Below are positions 7,451 to 17,538 of a stretch of DNA of 35,650 bases, in pieces. Numbering within the stretch: the first letter of the stretch is position 1; the number at the start of each line of letters is the position of its first letter. Origin of the DNA: Planctomycetaceae bacterium. GTDB lineage: Bacteria; Planctomycetota; Planctomycetia; Planctomycetales; Planctomycetaceae. Position numbers and translations under genes: made by a program. The notes beneath the pieces are model-generated. The model saw nothing but the letters and a program-made list of their open reading frames with translations. It did no database searches and was not told where the DNA came from. Location of the stretch: NCBI GenBank assembly GCA_015485495.1, contig WFTL01000162.1:1-35650 (forward strand), in the 5' to 3' direction.

Positions 7451-8360
7451 TGGCTTCACCCAGAAGTTCAGCGACGCTGACGACCGTCAGATTGTTCAGC
7501 CGTGAGTCGGACGCCTGAAGACAACTGTTGGTCACCACGACTCCATCGACCTGAGCTTCATTGATCCGGCGGATGGCCGGTCCGCAGAAGACTCCGTGCG
7601 AAGCACTGATGAAGACTCGCCGGGCTCCGTGTTCCCGGGCCACGCGAACCGCTCCACAGATCGACCCGGCCGTCGTGATCATGTCGTCGAAGATCAGTGC
7701 GGTTTTGCCGTCGATCGGACCGCCGATGAGATTCGCCTGCTGAGTTTCCAGGGCGTTGGAACGCCGTTTGTCGACGATCGCCAGGGTGCCTCCCAGATGT
7801 TCCTGATGATGCAGACTTCTTTTGATGCTCCCTTCGTCCGGACTGACGATGACCAGTTCGTCAGGAGGAATGTCGAGTGTCTGGAAGTGGCGATCCAGAA
7901 TGGGAGCCGCGTACAGATGATCCACCGGGACATCGAAGAATCCCTGAATCTGAGCCGCATGCAGATCCATCGTCAGCACCCGATGGGCTCCGGCATTCAC
8001 AATGAGGTTCGCCACCAGTTTGGACGTGATGGGAACCCGGCCGGAATCCTTGCGGTCCTGGCGGGCATAGCCGAAGTAGGGAATCACTGCCGTGATCCGT
8101 GCAGCACTGGCCCGCCGACAGGCATCGATCAGAATCAGCAGTTCCATGAGCGATTCATTGACCGGAGGCGACGTCGGCTGCACCAGATACACATCACAGC
8201 CACGAATGTTCTGGTTCAGTTTGACGCTGATTTCCCCGTCCGGAAAATTGCCGGTGTCGACATGTCCCAGCGTGATGCCCAGATAGTCGGCGATCTCCGT
8301 GGCCAGTTGAGGATTGGCGCGGCCGCTGAGAATGGTCAGGCGCTCATACATCTCCGACAT
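7404..8360 (-). CDS. prs: Ribose-phosphate pyrophosphokinase (PRPP synthase)
   Basis: A cytoplasmic 318-residue enzyme that makes PRPP from ribose 5-phosphate and ATP for purine, pyrimidine, His, Trp and NAD synthesis. The family signatures are in place: the FPDGE loop at residues 39-43, the catalytic PYFGYARQDRK segment at about 94-104, MDLHAAQIQGFF at about 131-142, DKRR at about 197-200, and the PRPP-binding loop ALIFDDMITTAGS at 221-233. The regulatory-flap region reads SPDEGSIKRS rather than the common DxGGxxRAR form, so the subtype differs from the E. coli enzyme. Start at 8360 gives the standard length. surE lies 161 bp upstream on the same strand. Its last codons are duplicated at 5390-5552. 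Confidence 0.97.
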   Translation of the reverse strand: MSEMYERLTILSGRANPQLATEIADYLGITLGHVDTGNFPDGEISVKLNQNIRGCDVYLVQPTSPPVNESLMELLILIDACRRASAARITAVIPYFGYARQDRKDSGRVPITSKLVANLIVNAGAHRVLTMDLHAAQIQGFFDVPVDHLYAAPILDRHFQTLDIPPDELVIVSPDEGSIKRSLHHQEHLGGTLAIVDKRRSNALETQQANLIGGPIDGKTALIFDDMITTAGSICGAVRVAREHGARRVFISASHGVFCGPAIRRINEAQVDGVVVTNSCLQASDSRLNNLTVVSVAELLGEAIRRVHRNESVSYLFD

Positions 8361-8521
8361 GTTTCCTGATGCTGCGGAAAAGGTCCGGGCAGGTCTGTCG
8401 GAATCCTGACGTACGCCGGAACCTGAGTCAAACAGCGAAACTGCGTTGTCTGGGATATGGTCGGGACGGCCAGTGACGGGGAATTCGGTGGGACGTGCAT
8501 GGCCTGGTGCATTGTCCGGAT

Positions 8522-9337
8522 TCACCGGTTTTCGGAAGACGACGCCACCGGCTTCGAGGAATCTTCATGGTTCGCTTCGTCCACGCACCCGTTGCGGCCA
8601 TGCCGGGCCGCTCCGGTGCAAAGACAGATGGGAGTCGCCGTGATGTGGCCGTCGAGAACCCGGCTGACGTCGCATTCCCCCGTCGTTTTGCGATCTCGAA
8701 AATCAGCACAGTATTTCAGTCTCAGAGTGCCGTCTTCGGATTCGATCGTTTCATAATCCACGGCGTGCGGGGCCAGCCCCATGGGAGCGATTGTGAAGTC
8801 TTCCGGGTGTCGGTCGCCGTCGACGGCCGGGAAATTCACGTTCCAGAACTGGCCGGGTGGCAGTCGGTATTCGTCGGAAAGGAGCGTCCGGATGATGCGC
8901 CGGGCGTGATGGGCCAGTTGATCCCAGTGAACCTGGTGTCCTGGCCGGACATAGCGCGACAGCGCGAGGGCCGGGACTCCCAGAATGGCGGCTTCCCGGG
9001 CCGCGGCCGCCGTGCCGGAATAGTACAGATCGATGCCCAGATTGGCTCCCGGATTGATTCCGGCGACGACGAAATCCGGAGACGGCAGATTCAGGCCCCG
9101 CAGTCCGATGCGAACGCAGTCCGCCGGAGACGCATCCGCCACGAAGATTGTTCCGAACGGTGTGTGGCTTCGTCGTTCCACCCGGATCTCATCCCGGGTG
9201 TTGACCGCGTGTCCCCGGGCGCTGTGGCATTCGCGCGGTGCCACCGTATGGACGTCTCCCAGATCCGACAGAGCCGTGTACAGGGCGGCCAGTCCCGGAG
9301 CATCGAACCCGTCATCGTTGGTGATCAGAAATCGCAT
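8522..9337 (-). CDS. surE: 5'/3'-nucleotidase SurE (survival protein E)
   Basis: A metal-dependent phosphatase removing phosphate from nucleoside 5'- and 3'-monophosphates, cytoplasmic, of 271 residues. The N terminus MRFLITNDDGFDAPG carries the NDDG metal-binding signature at residues 7-10. A Ser/Asn loop follows at about 39-48 (PRECHSARGHAVN). VAGINPGANLGID and YYSGTAAAAREA at about 92-118 are the active-site segments. Residues beyond about 245 form a polar tail not needed for the fold. The chosen ATG at 9337 begins exactly at the first strand. Upstream in-frame codons exist but add only a basic extension. It reads toward prs, a plausible nucleotide-metabolism pairing. Confidence 0.96.
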   Translation of the reverse strand: MRFLITNDDGFDAPGLAALYTALSDLGDVHTVAPRECHSARGHAVNTRDEIRVERRSHTPFGTIFVADASPADCVRIGLRGLNLPSPDFVVAGINPGANLGIDLYYSGTAAAAREAAILGVPALALSRYVRPGHQVHWDQLAHHARRIIRTLLSDEYRLPPGQFWNVNFPAVDGDRHPEDFTIAPMGLAPHAVDYETIESEDGTLRLKYCADFRDRKTTGECDVSRVLDGHITATPICLCTGAARHGRNGCVDEANHEDSSKPVASSSENR

Positions 9338-9507
9338 CGGCTGTGTTCGTTCTTTCCGCGGTCCGGCACGAAAGCGTCTCATATGCGAAGTCGTTCACCG
9401 GCATCACGCGTTCGTATGACAGCACGTTCGGAAAACGAAGTCAAAATGGTTCCTGACGCCTTCTTTGTTTCGAAAAAACTGCAATCGGCACCTGGTCGGC
9501 CGGCCGG

Positions 9508-12500
9508 TCAGGAGACGTCGGCCAGAACGCCTGCGTCGAGCAGCAGAAGCGAACACCGAACAGCCTCAGGGGACAGGTTCAGACTGTTCACGACGGCCGT
9601 TCGATAATCATTCAGCTGTCCTCGGTACAAAGAGACGCGATCGGCCACCCAGTCCTGGAGGTTTCCGTGTGCCCGGTCGGTCTTGTAGTCGATGATTTCC
9701 GCTGCCACGACCGTTCCGTCACTGTGTGCAGTGACCAGGCGATCAATGATTCCCTGAACAATCTGCCCGTCCTGGCGGAACGCGAAAGGCCGTTCGGCAG
9801 CCACCTGCAGGCACTGTTCTGACAGGTTCCGGCCGATCTGGCTGTGAGCCAGCCGTTCGACTGCAGCCGGACGGCTGAGTGTCTGTCGGACGGCATCCTG
9901 TTCGAGCATTGCCAGAAATTCGTCCGCCAGATGTTTCATCTGCGCGTCTGTCAGACGGACGTTCCGCAGGTCCGGTCGCGTGAGAACATCCGGCAGCCGC
10001 GCCGGATCCGGAACATCGTCCGGCAGCCAGGAAATGTCCTCGAACCACGCATGGATGATGCTGCCCCGGACTCTCGCATCCACGGCGTCAGCGGCCGGAT
10101 CGTGGCGGGAAGGCCGCTGTTCCGCAGAGGGCGCGGGGGGCGCATGAGTCGACGGGCTGCGTCGGGCCAGGCCGCGGCGGCGGCCTTCGGTCATGGGCGC
10201 CGTGCGAACTGTCGGTATCACGACCGGGCGGTGTTCAGCAGACAGACGGTCGGCGAAAGACATGCCGGTAAACCAGTTCGGGTCTCCGCAGGACCAGATG
10301 ACCTCATCGGGCGGCAGGTCTTCCGTTCGGCTGTCGGATACAGCCGCCGCAACCAGACCGGCCGCGCTGCGGGATGTGCGTTTGACGCCCGGCGGCAGCA
10401 GAACATGCAGTGCGTGGATGGCTCGGGTGAGCGTGACGTAAAGGAGAGACAGGGCTTCCCGGGTGCAGGATGAAAGTGTCTGATCGAAAGCGTGCTGAAC
10501 GGATTCCGGGAGCACCGGCTTCAGGTCCGAACTGATCCAGGTGCAGACACTCTCCGGAGGTTCCGCGGGGTCCGGACCACCTGTCGCCAGCGAAGGCACC
10601 CTGAAAAGGTTCCGGCTGACAATCGGGGCCACAACGATTTCGAATTCCAGCCCCTTGCTCTGATGAATCGTCATGACCCTCACAGGGGCTCCTGTGGTTC
10701 TGGAAAAGCGGGCGGATTCCAGAACCTCCAGAAAATCGGCCGGGTTCAGTGCGGGCATCAGATCGAACCGCCGGGCCTCGGCCACCACCTGCTGAAGTCT
10801 CAGACGGTCGCGTTCGCTGCAGACCGGAGACACGGCCAGGGCGATGTCCTGCAGAGTGGCTCCGTAACCATCATCGGTCAGGCGGCGACGGAAGGACGCC
10901 GATACCCGGGCGGCCAGAGCATCGTCTTCCCAGCAGGTCAGTCCCGTGTGCTCCGCCAGTGGTGACTGAGCGACATGAAACCGAGACACACGGCATCCCG
11001 GATGACCGACGACATGCAGAAACGACAGGACCGCCAGAACCGCCGGGCTGTCGACAGGCGGGGTCCCGCCTTCCTCGCTGGCGGGGACACCACGTTCGGT
11101 CAGTTGATGGACCAGTCGGGCGACTTCATCGTTGGACCGCACCAGGACGCCGATCTGTGCCGCGGGTGTCTGCTGATGCAGCCGGGACACACAGTCGGCC
11201 GCTTCAGGAATGAAATCGCTTTGAGACTTCCGGTCGGCTGCATCTTCAGCATCCGGGACCGGCAGGGTGCGGACTTCGGCGTATCCAGGCAGAGTCGTCC
11301 TGGCGGTGGTGTGAGGCGGAAACGTCTGCGACCACTGCTGACATGCCGCTTCGTAGTCCTTCAGATTCGGGTGCTGTCCCAGATTGCTGCAGATGTGATT
11401 GACTGCTTCGATCACGGCCGGAGACGAACGGTAGCTGACATGCCGCTGCTGAACGTCGATTCCCGGAACCGCCGATTCCAGCCGATCCATGATCTCCGCA
11501 ACACCTCCGCGCCAGCCGTAGATCGCCTGCTTGGTGTCTCCCACACAGAACACCCCTGTGGAACCGTCGTTCCCGTCTTCTGCCAGGGAACGCACGAGGC
11601 GACGGATGACCTGCCACTGCTGAAGGGACGTGTCCTGGAATTCGTCCAGCAGCAGATAACGGAGAGAACTGTCCAGACGGAAGTCGATGCGTCGTCCGTC
11701 GACGGCTGCTTCGGACTGCGCCAGCAGTCGAGTGATGTCTCCGAACCGCGTGAATCCGGTTTCCTGACGCAGTTGCCGGCAGGCCTCGTCGAATCGGCTG
11801 ATCAGTTCGTAAGTGGCTTCATTGCGGCCAGCCACCTGCTGCAGGATTTCCGCCCGGGCGTGTCTGAGCAGAGGCCGATAGGCTTCCTGGATTTCTTCCG
11901 GAATGTCCTGTCTGTGGTACGTCGTTTTGCCTTTCAGCAGGGCGCTGGCGAGCCCCTTTTTGACGAATTCCTCCCACTGTTCCGATTCGAACCGGTCGAT
12001 ATCGCCGGTGATCGCCTCCGGCATGCGTTTCCCCGGCAACTGGTGAGGGAACTCCTTCAGCACGGCCACCGCCGCTTCCCGTTCGGCACTGGTCAGACGT
12101 CGGCCCGCATCGACGCGTGTCCAGGCATCACGAGTCGTCTGCTGAAACACGTCCCAGGCATTGCTGATGGCGTCATCGATCAGAGTCCGCACGCTCCGCT
12201 GATGGTTGCCTCGGGCCAGCATCTGCATGAGCCGGCGGCTGTGTGCGGTTTCCTGTTCGGCCAGAACGATGTCAACGGCCTGACGTCGCAGCATGCGGTC
12301 GGTGTGTTCGTCGACAATCATCCAGCCCGGCGGCAGTCCCAGTTCCAGCGTGCAGCTCCGGGCAATCTGCTGAAAGAAGCTGTCCAGCGTGGAGACCCGC
12401 AGTCGGTGGAGCTGCCCGGTGACCTGCTGCAGCAGCTCCTGGGCCCGCGGACAGTCGATGGACAGCGGTTCAATCGCCTGGCCGATCTCCTGACAGAATT

Positions 12501-12687
12501 CCGGATCGCGGGCCGCACGAGCCAGCCAGATGAGAACACGTCCCAGGATTTCTCCCGCGGCCTTTCGCGTGAACGTCGTGGCCAGAATGGACTCCGGCCG
12601 GGCTCCCCGCAGAAGCTGTTTCAGGAAATACCCGGAAAGCTGCCAGGTTTTTCCGCTGCCGGCAGACGCTCGAACCAGTTGATGCAT
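9508..12687 (-). CDS. addA: AddA-type helicase-nuclease (UvrD/RecB-like exonuclease V subunit)
   Basis: A 1,059-residue superfamily-1 helicase fused to a RecB-family nuclease, for resection of double-strand breaks before RecA recombination. Motifs seen: Walker A ASAGSGKT at residues 7-14, motif Ia TTFTRKAAGEI, motif II LLLDEFQDTS near 345, motif III VGDTKQAIYGWRGG, motif V TIHQSKGLEFE near 680 and motif VI YVTLTRAIHAL. The C-terminal PD-(D/E)XK nuclease shows RGSIIHAWFE, QGIIDRL and EIIDYKTDR near residue 1000. The protein starts almost directly at Walker A, so it lacks the N-terminal extension of many AddA proteins. The addB-type gene ends 101 bp upstream on the same strand, the normal addB-addA order. 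RecB proper is unlikely, because no recC or recD is present. Confidence 0.93.
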   Translation of the reverse strand: MHQLVRASAGSGKTWQLSGYFLKQLLRGARPESILATTFTRKAAGEILGRVLIWLARAARDPEFCQEIGQAIEPLSIDCPRAQELLQQVTGQLHRLRVSTLDSFFQQIARSCTLELGLPPGWMIVDEHTDRMLRRQAVDIVLAEQETAHSRRLMQMLARGNHQRSVRTLIDDAISNAWDVFQQTTRDAWTRVDAGRRLTSAEREAAVAVLKEFPHQLPGKRMPEAITGDIDRFESEQWEEFVKKGLASALLKGKTTYHRQDIPEEIQEAYRPLLRHARAEILQQVAGRNEATYELISRFDEACRQLRQETGFTRFGDITRLLAQSEAAVDGRRIDFRLDSSLRYLLLDEFQDTSLQQWQVIRRLVRSLAEDGNDGSTGVFCVGDTKQAIYGWRGGVAEIMDRLESAVPGIDVQQRHVSYRSSPAVIEAVNHICSNLGQHPNLKDYEAACQQWSQTFPPHTTARTTLPGYAEVRTLPVPDAEDAADRKSQSDFIPEAADCVSRLHQQTPAAQIGVLVRSNDEVARLVHQLTERGVPASEEGGTPPVDSPAVLAVLSFLHVVGHPGCRVSRFHVAQSPLAEHTGLTCWEDDALAARVSASFRRRLTDDGYGATLQDIALAVSPVCSERDRLRLQQVVAEARRFDLMPALNPADFLEVLESARFSRTTGAPVRVMTIHQSKGLEFEIVVAPIVSRNLFRVPSLATGGPDPAEPPESVCTWISSDLKPVLPESVQHAFDQTLSSCTREALSLLYVTLTRAIHALHVLLPPGVKRTSRSAAGLVAAAVSDSRTEDLPPDEVIWSCGDPNWFTGMSFADRLSAEHRPVVIPTVRTAPMTEGRRRGLARRSPSTHAPPAPSAEQRPSRHDPAADAVDARVRGSIIHAWFEDISWLPDDVPDPARLPDVLTRPDLRNVRLTDAQMKHLADEFLAMLEQDAVRQTLSRPAAVERLAHSQIGRNLSEQCLQVAAERPFAFRQDGQIVQGIIDRLVTAHSDGTVVAAEIIDYKTDRAHGNLQDWVADRVSLYRGQLNDYRTAVVNSLNLSPEAVRCSLLLLDAGVLADVS

Positions 12688-12788
12688 GGCAACACTTCAG
12701 AAACAGGAAACGGACACGGTCCGGTCGGCCGGTGCGTTTGCGATGGGGCGGAGACACACGATCGGCCGGCCGGGAACCGACGTGTCCG

Positions 12789-15743
12789 TCAGCTTTCCCC
12801 TTCTTTCGACAGACGACCGGTCCAGTCATCCAGCCAGGGAATTCGGCGGTCGACCACCGTGTCCTGGCAGATGCGGGAAAATTCATCGCTTCGGTTTCCG
12901 GCAGGCGGCGTCACGGTCTCGATGGTCATATCCAGAATGTCGGCCGCTGTCTGTCGAGCGGCCTGGATGGCCGATTCGATCTGTTCGGCATCCCAGGTCG
13001 CCAGAGTCTCCCGCACGTTCGACAGATCACCGGGCAGATGCATGTAGCCGAGCTGAATGTCTCCCTGGAGCGGCAGTTGTCGGGCCAGCAGGTGATACAG
13101 CGGAAGCTGAAGATCCGTCCATTCGTCTCTGCCGGAACGGTAATGGGTCTCTTTCGGAGACTTCGCCTTGTCTCCGGTTTTGTAGTCGAGAATCCGCCAG
13201 ATGTTCTGTTCGCTGTGCTGGTCGATGCGGTCGATGCGGCCGGTGAGCAGAACAGTGCGGCCGCGGATGTCCTGAAAGTCTGTCTCCACAGCCTGTTCCG
13301 TCCAGCGGATCCGCCATCCGTCGCGGATCTGTTCGGCCTGCCACCGGGCGAATTCTCTGAGCCGTTCGGCGATGATTTCGAGCTGGACAGCCACCGTGGA
13401 AGAATACTGAGTGCCGAACTGATGGGTGGCTTCCTGTGAGAGCAGGTCCTGCAGCCCCGCACGAATCCGCGCCGAATCGTCGCTGTCGACCAGATCGGTT
13501 TCTGCAAAACGGCTGAGCACGCGGTGGATGATCACGCCGAATGTCAGAGCGTTCATTTCGTCCGGCCGGTGATCGACCGCCGTGAGCTTCAGTTCCTTTT
13601 TCAGGTAGTAACGGTACGGACAGGCCAGGAACTCGCGAAAGTCGGTGACCGCCAGTTTTGCAGGAGCCGGTCGCCTGGCATCGGGGGACGGAACAATGAA
13701 CGCCGACTCGCCTCCAGTCGCGGCCGGCCGGCATCCAATGCTCGATTCCGGAACGTCCCGCTGCTCAGTCCGCTGCGTGTCAGGCGGTGCGGAATCCGGT
13801 GCGGTATCTTCGTAGAAGCGGCACACACGGTCTGCGGTCTCGCGGACCGAACCGGCCAGCCAGAGACGGCTGGGATGAAGCGGGTCGCCCTGATCGTCTC
13901 GCCGCCCGGCAATGAGCCGCACGGACGGGCGACTGTGCAGCAGACTTTCCAGAGCCCAGGCGTCACGGGCGTAACGGCGGCGGTTGTCGTTCAGGCCCAG
14001 TTCTGCTCTGAGCGTGTTCGGCAGGAACAGGTCGGAAGTCACAGAACGGGGAATCCGGCCTTCGTTGAACCCGGCGACGGTGACCACGGGGCTGTCGTCC
14101 AGCGGGACTTCCAGCCATCCGGTCAGTTCCACGGCTTCGTCGTCCGGCGGGGCGGGGACATCCGCGTCGGCTGTCTGCATGAGCAGTACGGGGAGGGCCT
14201 GCGAAGCCGTGCACTGGGGCATCATGTCGGCCGGCAGATCCTGCAGGGATTCGCATGCCCTGTTGAAAGCAGCCATGCAGGCAGAGAACGCATCGTACCG
14301 AGACGCGTCACAGTCCGGATCCGGGAAGCGGCAGACGCGCTGCAGCAGCCGCAGGCAGCCGGCCGCCCAGTCGGCCAGCGGCTGTCGTCCGGACGAAGCG
14401 GCGTAAACGGACTGAGGCGCGGAACGGCCGGATGTTCCGGACGGCCGTTCTTCATTCGGAGTGACCAGTTCGCTGAGAAGATCTTCCACCGTCCGGCAGA
14501 TCGCTCGAACCACTCCCTGCCGGCGGGACTCCGGGAGGACTCCTGGATGGGGGGGCAGGTGACCGGCCAGGTATTCATCCAGATCGGCCAGCCACGTGGT
14601 GTTGTTGAATCCGCGGGCAGCCAGAGCCTGGTCCAGGGCTTCCGATACATCGGGGTGACGGACCAGATCGGACAGCGATTCGAAATCGCCCGGTTGTCCC
14701 GTTTGTGCCGTGGCCAGATGCCGGGCAACAGCTTCCAGCAGCCGCCATGGCGCGCTGTTGCGAACCTGGAACCGGACCGGCCAGCGTGTTCGGAGGCCGG
14801 CCTGAGACAGTGCCTGTTCCACCGCCGGAACCAGCATGTCATCCGCCACAGCGACACAGATGTCGTCTGCACGCCATGTTCCGTTCTGCGCAGCCAGGTG
14901 TTCGGCGACCGCCGCTGCCTGACCGTCCGGATCGTCGGCGATGACGGCCGTGTCTTCAGGAATCGCGATCTGCCGATCCTGCCAGAGTTCCGAACGCAGC
15001 CGTCCGAATGCGTCGAAATGATCGTGCAGCGATTCCGGCGCGAAGACCAGGGCCGTGACACGATCAGCCACCTGCAGCAGCATCCTCTCCACCAGACGGC
15101 TCATATCGACCGTGCCGACCAGCAGAATATCGTGTGACGTTTCGCATTCTTCCTGATCGACAGCGTACAGACGGGCCGTCTGACGATCCCACAGATTCAG
15201 CCGATCCATCTGACACAGATATTCCGCCTGAATGGTTCTGAGAGCCTGCCAGCGAGCCGCTTCTTCATCGTGTTTTTTCTGTTCCAGCAGAACCTGAACG
15301 TCGCTGAAATCGAGTCCTTCGGCGGCCAGTTCCTGATGCTGCTGCCGCAGCGACTCACACAGACGCAGCCAGTTCGACAGAGCGTCTGCGGATGGCAGAT
15401 GCGACAGAGCGGCCCGAGCTGTTTCACTGGGGACGGCTGTCAGCGCCTGTTTCCAGACAAGCCGTTCTGTCAGCGGATCGGCCAGCCGCTGGCGCTGCAC
15501 GTACAGGAGTTCCGGAAACGTCTCAAACGTGTGCATCTGCGGCGGCAGCAGATTCGGGTGGTTCTGTTCACTGCGTTCGACCAGCAGTTCCAGCATCCGC
15601 CGGGCCGCCCGTCTGCCGGGAAACACGAGAATCACTCCGGTCAGATCCAGAGTGGTCCCCCGGGCGTACCGGTTCGTCAGATAGTCGGCGACCTGAGGAA
15701 GAAAAGGCCGATTCCAGTCGAAAAAGCAGCGCGTGATCGTCAT
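12789..15743 (-). CDS. addB: AddB-type nuclease subunit (PD-(D/E)XK, UvrD-like fold)
   Basis: A 984-residue partner of the AddA-type protein. The N terminus keeps the UvrD-like strand-loop-helix (VILVFPGRRAARR, residues 37-49), but the loop is not a Walker A, so ATP hydrolysis is unlikely. The C-terminal 220 residues form a PDDEXK_1-type nuclease: FLACPYRYYLKKEL, LTFGVIIHRVL, VLLTGRIDRID, WRILDYKTG and LQLPLYHLLA. The four-cysteine iron-sulfur staple known from B. subtilis AddB is not visible. A single Cys lies in the ACPYRYY segment and one near the C terminus (RICQD). An in-frame ATG at 15785 would add 14 residues. Neither start has a ribosome site. The gene is followed by addA. Confidence 0.9.
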   Translation of the reverse strand: MTITRCFFDWNRPFLPQVADYLTNRYARGTTLDLTGVILVFPGRRAARRMLELLVERSEQNHPNLLPPQMHTFETFPELLYVQRQRLADPLTERLVWKQALTAVPSETARAALSHLPSADALSNWLRLCESLRQQHQELAAEGLDFSDVQVLLEQKKHDEEAARWQALRTIQAEYLCQMDRLNLWDRQTARLYAVDQEECETSHDILLVGTVDMSRLVERMLLQVADRVTALVFAPESLHDHFDAFGRLRSELWQDRQIAIPEDTAVIADDPDGQAAAVAEHLAAQNGTWRADDICVAVADDMLVPAVEQALSQAGLRTRWPVRFQVRNSAPWRLLEAVARHLATAQTGQPGDFESLSDLVRHPDVSEALDQALAARGFNNTTWLADLDEYLAGHLPPHPGVLPESRRQGVVRAICRTVEDLLSELVTPNEERPSGTSGRSAPQSVYAASSGRQPLADWAAGCLRLLQRVCRFPDPDCDASRYDAFSACMAAFNRACESLQDLPADMMPQCTASQALPVLLMQTADADVPAPPDDEAVELTGWLEVPLDDSPVVTVAGFNEGRIPRSVTSDLFLPNTLRAELGLNDNRRRYARDAWALESLLHSRPSVRLIAGRRDDQGDPLHPSRLWLAGSVRETADRVCRFYEDTAPDSAPPDTQRTEQRDVPESSIGCRPAATGGESAFIVPSPDARRPAPAKLAVTDFREFLACPYRYYLKKELKLTAVDHRPDEMNALTFGVIIHRVLSRFAETDLVDSDDSARIRAGLQDLLSQEATHQFGTQYSSTVAVQLEIIAERLREFARWQAEQIRDGWRIRWTEQAVETDFQDIRGRTVLLTGRIDRIDQHSEQNIWRILDYKTGDKAKSPKETHYRSGRDEWTDLQLPLYHLLARQLPLQGDIQLGYMHLPGDLSNVRETLATWDAEQIESAIQAARQTAADILDMTIETVTPPAGNRSDEFSRICQDTVVDRRIPWLDDWTGRLSKEGES

Positions 15744-15887
15744 GAAGGGCGCGTACCAGAAACTCCGGACAAAAGGAGCGGGCATTGTTGCAGAGATCGC
15801 CCCGGATCACCAGGTTCGCAGGACGGTCCGGACAGATCGGGGTCTGCCGGCCCGGACACGGGAATCGCGGACGTCGGCGGACCGGTT

Positions 15888-17456
15888 TCAGAACACGGGC
15901 GGCTGCCATTCGGGAATGCCGCCTTCCTGCTGCTGTTTTCGATAGAGTTCGTGGTAGGGGTGAACGGGGGAGAGTGGAACGCATTCGTTGACCATCAGCG
16001 GCCGCGTGTCTTTCCACCAGCGGTCCCAGGCCTGCCGCATGGCCTGGACGGTGTCCGGGTGCTGGTCGATGATGTTGGTCGTCTGACCGGGATCACGGTG
16101 CATGTCATACAGAAAGCGGTTGTCCACGAATCGAAACCGAGCGCTGCGGACGGCGAATCCGGTCCACTGATGATCATCCGGATTCGATCCGGCTTCCCAG
16201 CGGCCGCGGTGAGTGAACAGGTACCTGTCCGGCCAGGCAGCTTCGGGGTTCTCCAGAATCGGCAGCAGGCTCCGGCCTTCCACCTGATCGGCCGGAACGG
16301 AGATTCCCGCCAGATCGGCCAGTGTGGGCAGAACATCGATGTGAGCTGCGACGTGGGGCAGATCGCGGCCAGGAGTGATGTGGTCCTTCCAGGAAACGAA
16401 AAACGGAACACGGCAGCCCCCTTCGTTGACACTGCCCTTCCGGCCTTTCATGCCGGCGTTCCAGGCACGCAGGACCTGGCCTTCCGGTGTCCGCCCCAGA
16501 ACGTCACCGGGCCGTCCGGCTGCACCAGGCATTCCGTTGTCCGACATGAAGATCACCAGTGTCTGCTGCGACAGTCCCCAGTCATCCAGGCTGTCCAGCA
16601 GCCGTCCCACGTTGTCGTCGATGTTTTCAATCATGCCGTAGTAACCGGCCGCATCGTCCGAAAATCCCATCTGTTCAAAACGGCGGCGGCTGGCAGCAGG
16701 GGCGTGATACGGCCCGTGGGGAGCATTGGTGCTGATGGTTGCGAAAAACGGCTGACGCTGCTGCTGCATGCGGCGGATCCAGCCGAGAGCGGCTGTGAAA
16801 AACACATCGGTGCAGAACCCACGCGTTTTCACAAATCGACCGTTGTGACGGATGACGGGACTGAAGTAGCTGTTGTCCGGAACATCGGCACAGCTTCCTT
16901 CGTACACCTGGCCGATTCCTCCGGCACCATGGATGAATGTCTCCTGAAACCCCCGATTGTGCGGCTGCCAGGGTTCTTCGTCTCCCAGATGCCACTTTCC
17001 GAAAATGCCCGTCGCGTAACCGGCCTGGGATAACAGTTCCGGAAGCGTCACCGCGTCCAGCGTCAGCCGTTCTCGTTCCAGGATCGTGTGTGTCACGCCG
17101 TTACGCATGGGATGGCGTCCGGTCATCAGCGCTGCCCGCGTGGGGGAACAGGTCGGGGACACAAGAAAACAGGTCAGACGCGTGCTGCGGTCGTACAGCC
17201 TGTCCAGATGGGGGGTCTGGATCCAGGGATGTCCGTGACGTCCCACGGGAGCGTACCCCTGATCATCGGTCATGATCAGAATCACGTTCGGCCGGGTTCC
17301 TCGAAGCATCCCGGCCGGGCCGGGCACCGGCAGGCACATCGCCACCACGGCCGCCAGAACGGTGAGCACGAAATGCCGCGCTGACGGGGCCGTCCTGGCA
17401 GACGGCACATGCGAATCCGGCTGTATACTCTGTGTCTTCGGAATTTCAGGCGTCAT
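15888..17456 (-). CDS. Secreted type-I sulfatase (arylsulfatase A-like)
   Basis: A 522-residue sulfate ester hydrolase of the alkaline-phosphatase superfamily. An N-terminal hydrophobic segment at about residues 27-47 marks export. The catalytic core starts with NVILIMTDDQGY (calcium ligands Asp64 and Asp65). The CSPTRAALMTGR motif has Cys103 for conversion to formylglycine, followed by GIFGKWHLGD (Lys, His) and IFMSDNGMPG (Asp, Asn). The C-terminal subdomain ends with a short Gln-rich tail. Its substrate is unknown; planctomycetes use such enzymes on sulfated polysaccharides. An in-frame start at 17489 would add 11 residues. The CBS-domain gene lies 82 bp upstream on the same strand. A separate maturase for the formylglycine is needed and is not in the window. 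Confidence 0.95.
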   Translation of the reverse strand: MTPEIPKTQSIQPDSHVPSARTAPSARHFVLTVLAAVVAMCLPVPGPAGMLRGTRPNVILIMTDDQGYAPVGRHGHPWIQTPHLDRLYDRSTRLTCFLVSPTCSPTRAALMTGRHPMRNGVTHTILERERLTLDAVTLPELLSQAGYATGIFGKWHLGDEEPWQPHNRGFQETFIHGAGGIGQVYEGSCADVPDNSYFSPVIRHNGRFVKTRGFCTDVFFTAALGWIRRMQQQRQPFFATISTNAPHGPYHAPAASRRRFEQMGFSDDAAGYYGMIENIDDNVGRLLDSLDDWGLSQQTLVIFMSDNGMPGAAGRPGDVLGRTPEGQVLRAWNAGMKGRKGSVNEGGCRVPFFVSWKDHITPGRDLPHVAAHIDVLPTLADLAGISVPADQVEGRSLLPILENPEAAWPDRYLFTHRGRWEAGSNPDDHQWTGFAVRSARFRFVDNRFLYDMHRDPGQTTNIIDQHPDTVQAMRQAWDRWWKDTRPLMVNECVPLSPVHPYHELYRKQQQEGGIPEWQPPVF

Positions 17457-17538
17457 CAGCGTACGGCGGCAGCCCAGACGATTTGCCACGCACGACGCGT
17501 GGCCGGTTGTGTTCTTCGAAAGTTCGTGCGGACGAAAA

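Noticed and set aside
10975-13047. Long plus-strand open frame of about 690 codons across the addA gene and the addA-addB junction
   Set aside because: It is antisense to helicase motifs that are clearly intact. Its translation is Arg/Gly/Pro-rich without any domain. Long antisense frames are common in GC-rich genes.
13524-17033. Two further long plus-strand frames opposite addB and the sulfatase
   Set aside because: Both lie fully over genes with complete catalytic motifs and show no family resemblance, so they are composition artefacts.
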